Positions 63,869 through 64,000 of a DNA stretch of 64,000 nucleotides are shown here, piece by piece (within the stretch, counting starts at the first letter, position 1; every line of letters starts with the position of its first letter). The stretch is from Pseudaminobacter soli (ex Li et al. 2025) (GTDB lineage Bacteria; Pseudomonadota; Alphaproteobacteria; Rhizobiales; Rhizobiaceae): the NCBI RefSeq assembly GCF_029892515.1, contig NZ_JARXVF010000002.1, forward strand, positions 734,335-798,334, in the 5' to 3' direction. Under the pieces are notes generated by a model. The model was given only the letters and a program-made list of their open reading frames with translations, did not search any database and had not been told where the DNA came from. The translations under genes were made by a program, and so were the position numbers.

Positions 63869-63986
63869 GACCTGGCAGCGACTTACTCTCCCGCGTCTTG
63901 AGACAAAGTACCATCAGCGCTGGAGCGTTTCACGGCCGAGTTCGGAATGGGATCGGGTGCAGCCGCTCCGCCATAACCACCAGGTC
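63869..63986 (-). rRNA. rrf: 5S ribosomal RNA
   Basis: 118 nt on the minus strand. The ends GACCTGG and CCAGGTC pair to form helix I, and the conserved CACCCGATCCCATTCCGAAC segment is present. Flanking ATGCA and TGCAT sequences could extend the stem for processing. 23S and 16S should lie beyond the window edge. Confidence 0.95.
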
Positions 63987-64000
63987 GGCAAAGTGCATGT

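Overview
The window is high-GC (around 62% by eye) chromosomal DNA. It looks like an alphaproteobacterium of the Rhizobiales, close to the Mesorhizobium/Aminobacter/Phyllobacteriaceae type. The reasons are the many ABC uptake systems paired with FAD oxidoreductases, the 5S rRNA followed by initiator tRNA-Met at the right edge (the usual tail of a rhizobial rRNA operon), and IS remnants. No phage genes, CRISPR array or plasmid replication genes were seen.

Left end (0-4.2 kb): an alpha/beta-hydrolase-like membrane protein, a Gly/His-rich secreted protein, an isochorismatase-like gene without a proper start codon, and a frameshifted fragment of a PLP enzyme. 4.2-12.8 kb: lysA, a complete peptide ABC importer and a YkuD-type L,D-transpeptidase form one operon, divergent from a LysR regulator, with a LysR-type box between them. 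This suggests uptake and use of diaminopimelate peptides. 13-14.4 kb: an acetyltransferase and a free-standing class II aminoacyl-tRNA-synthetase-like protein. 15-21.4 kb: a TetR regulator divergent from a dimethylglycine-dehydrogenase-like enzyme, an MttB-family methyltransferase and a solute-binding protein, with two operator-like repeats between. 21.6-27.3 kb: an RND efflux operon whose last gene (TetR) is cut by an IS6-family remnant. 27.5-28.2 kb: hipB plus a truncated hipA under a four-site operator array.

29-39 kb: a minus-strand catabolic island with MarR, SDR, two FAD oxidases, a peptide-type importer, a cupin and a fused double ATPase. 39.4-42.2 kb: nucleoside hydrolase, TetR and a HisC-like aminotransferase. 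42.2-44.9 kb: a polar amino acid ABC importer. 45-49 kb: a spermidine/putrescine-type ABC importer. 49-59.4 kb: two FCD-type GntR regulators, a feruloyl-CoA-synthetase-like ligase, enoyl-CoA hydratase, AcuI-type reductase, a D-2-hydroxyacid dehydrogenase and a giant indolepyruvate:ferredoxin oxidoreductase. Together these look like a route for aryl- or 2-hydroxy acids to acyl-CoA.

Right end (59.4-64 kb): repeat-rich DNA around a class I glutamine amidotransferase, a mobile mystery protein A/B (XRE/Fic) pair with four operator-like sites exactly 33 bp apart, IS21 debris, then initiator tRNA-Met and 5S rRNA. Three intergenic repeats carry a copy of the tRNA 3' end, which hints at past integration at this tRNA.
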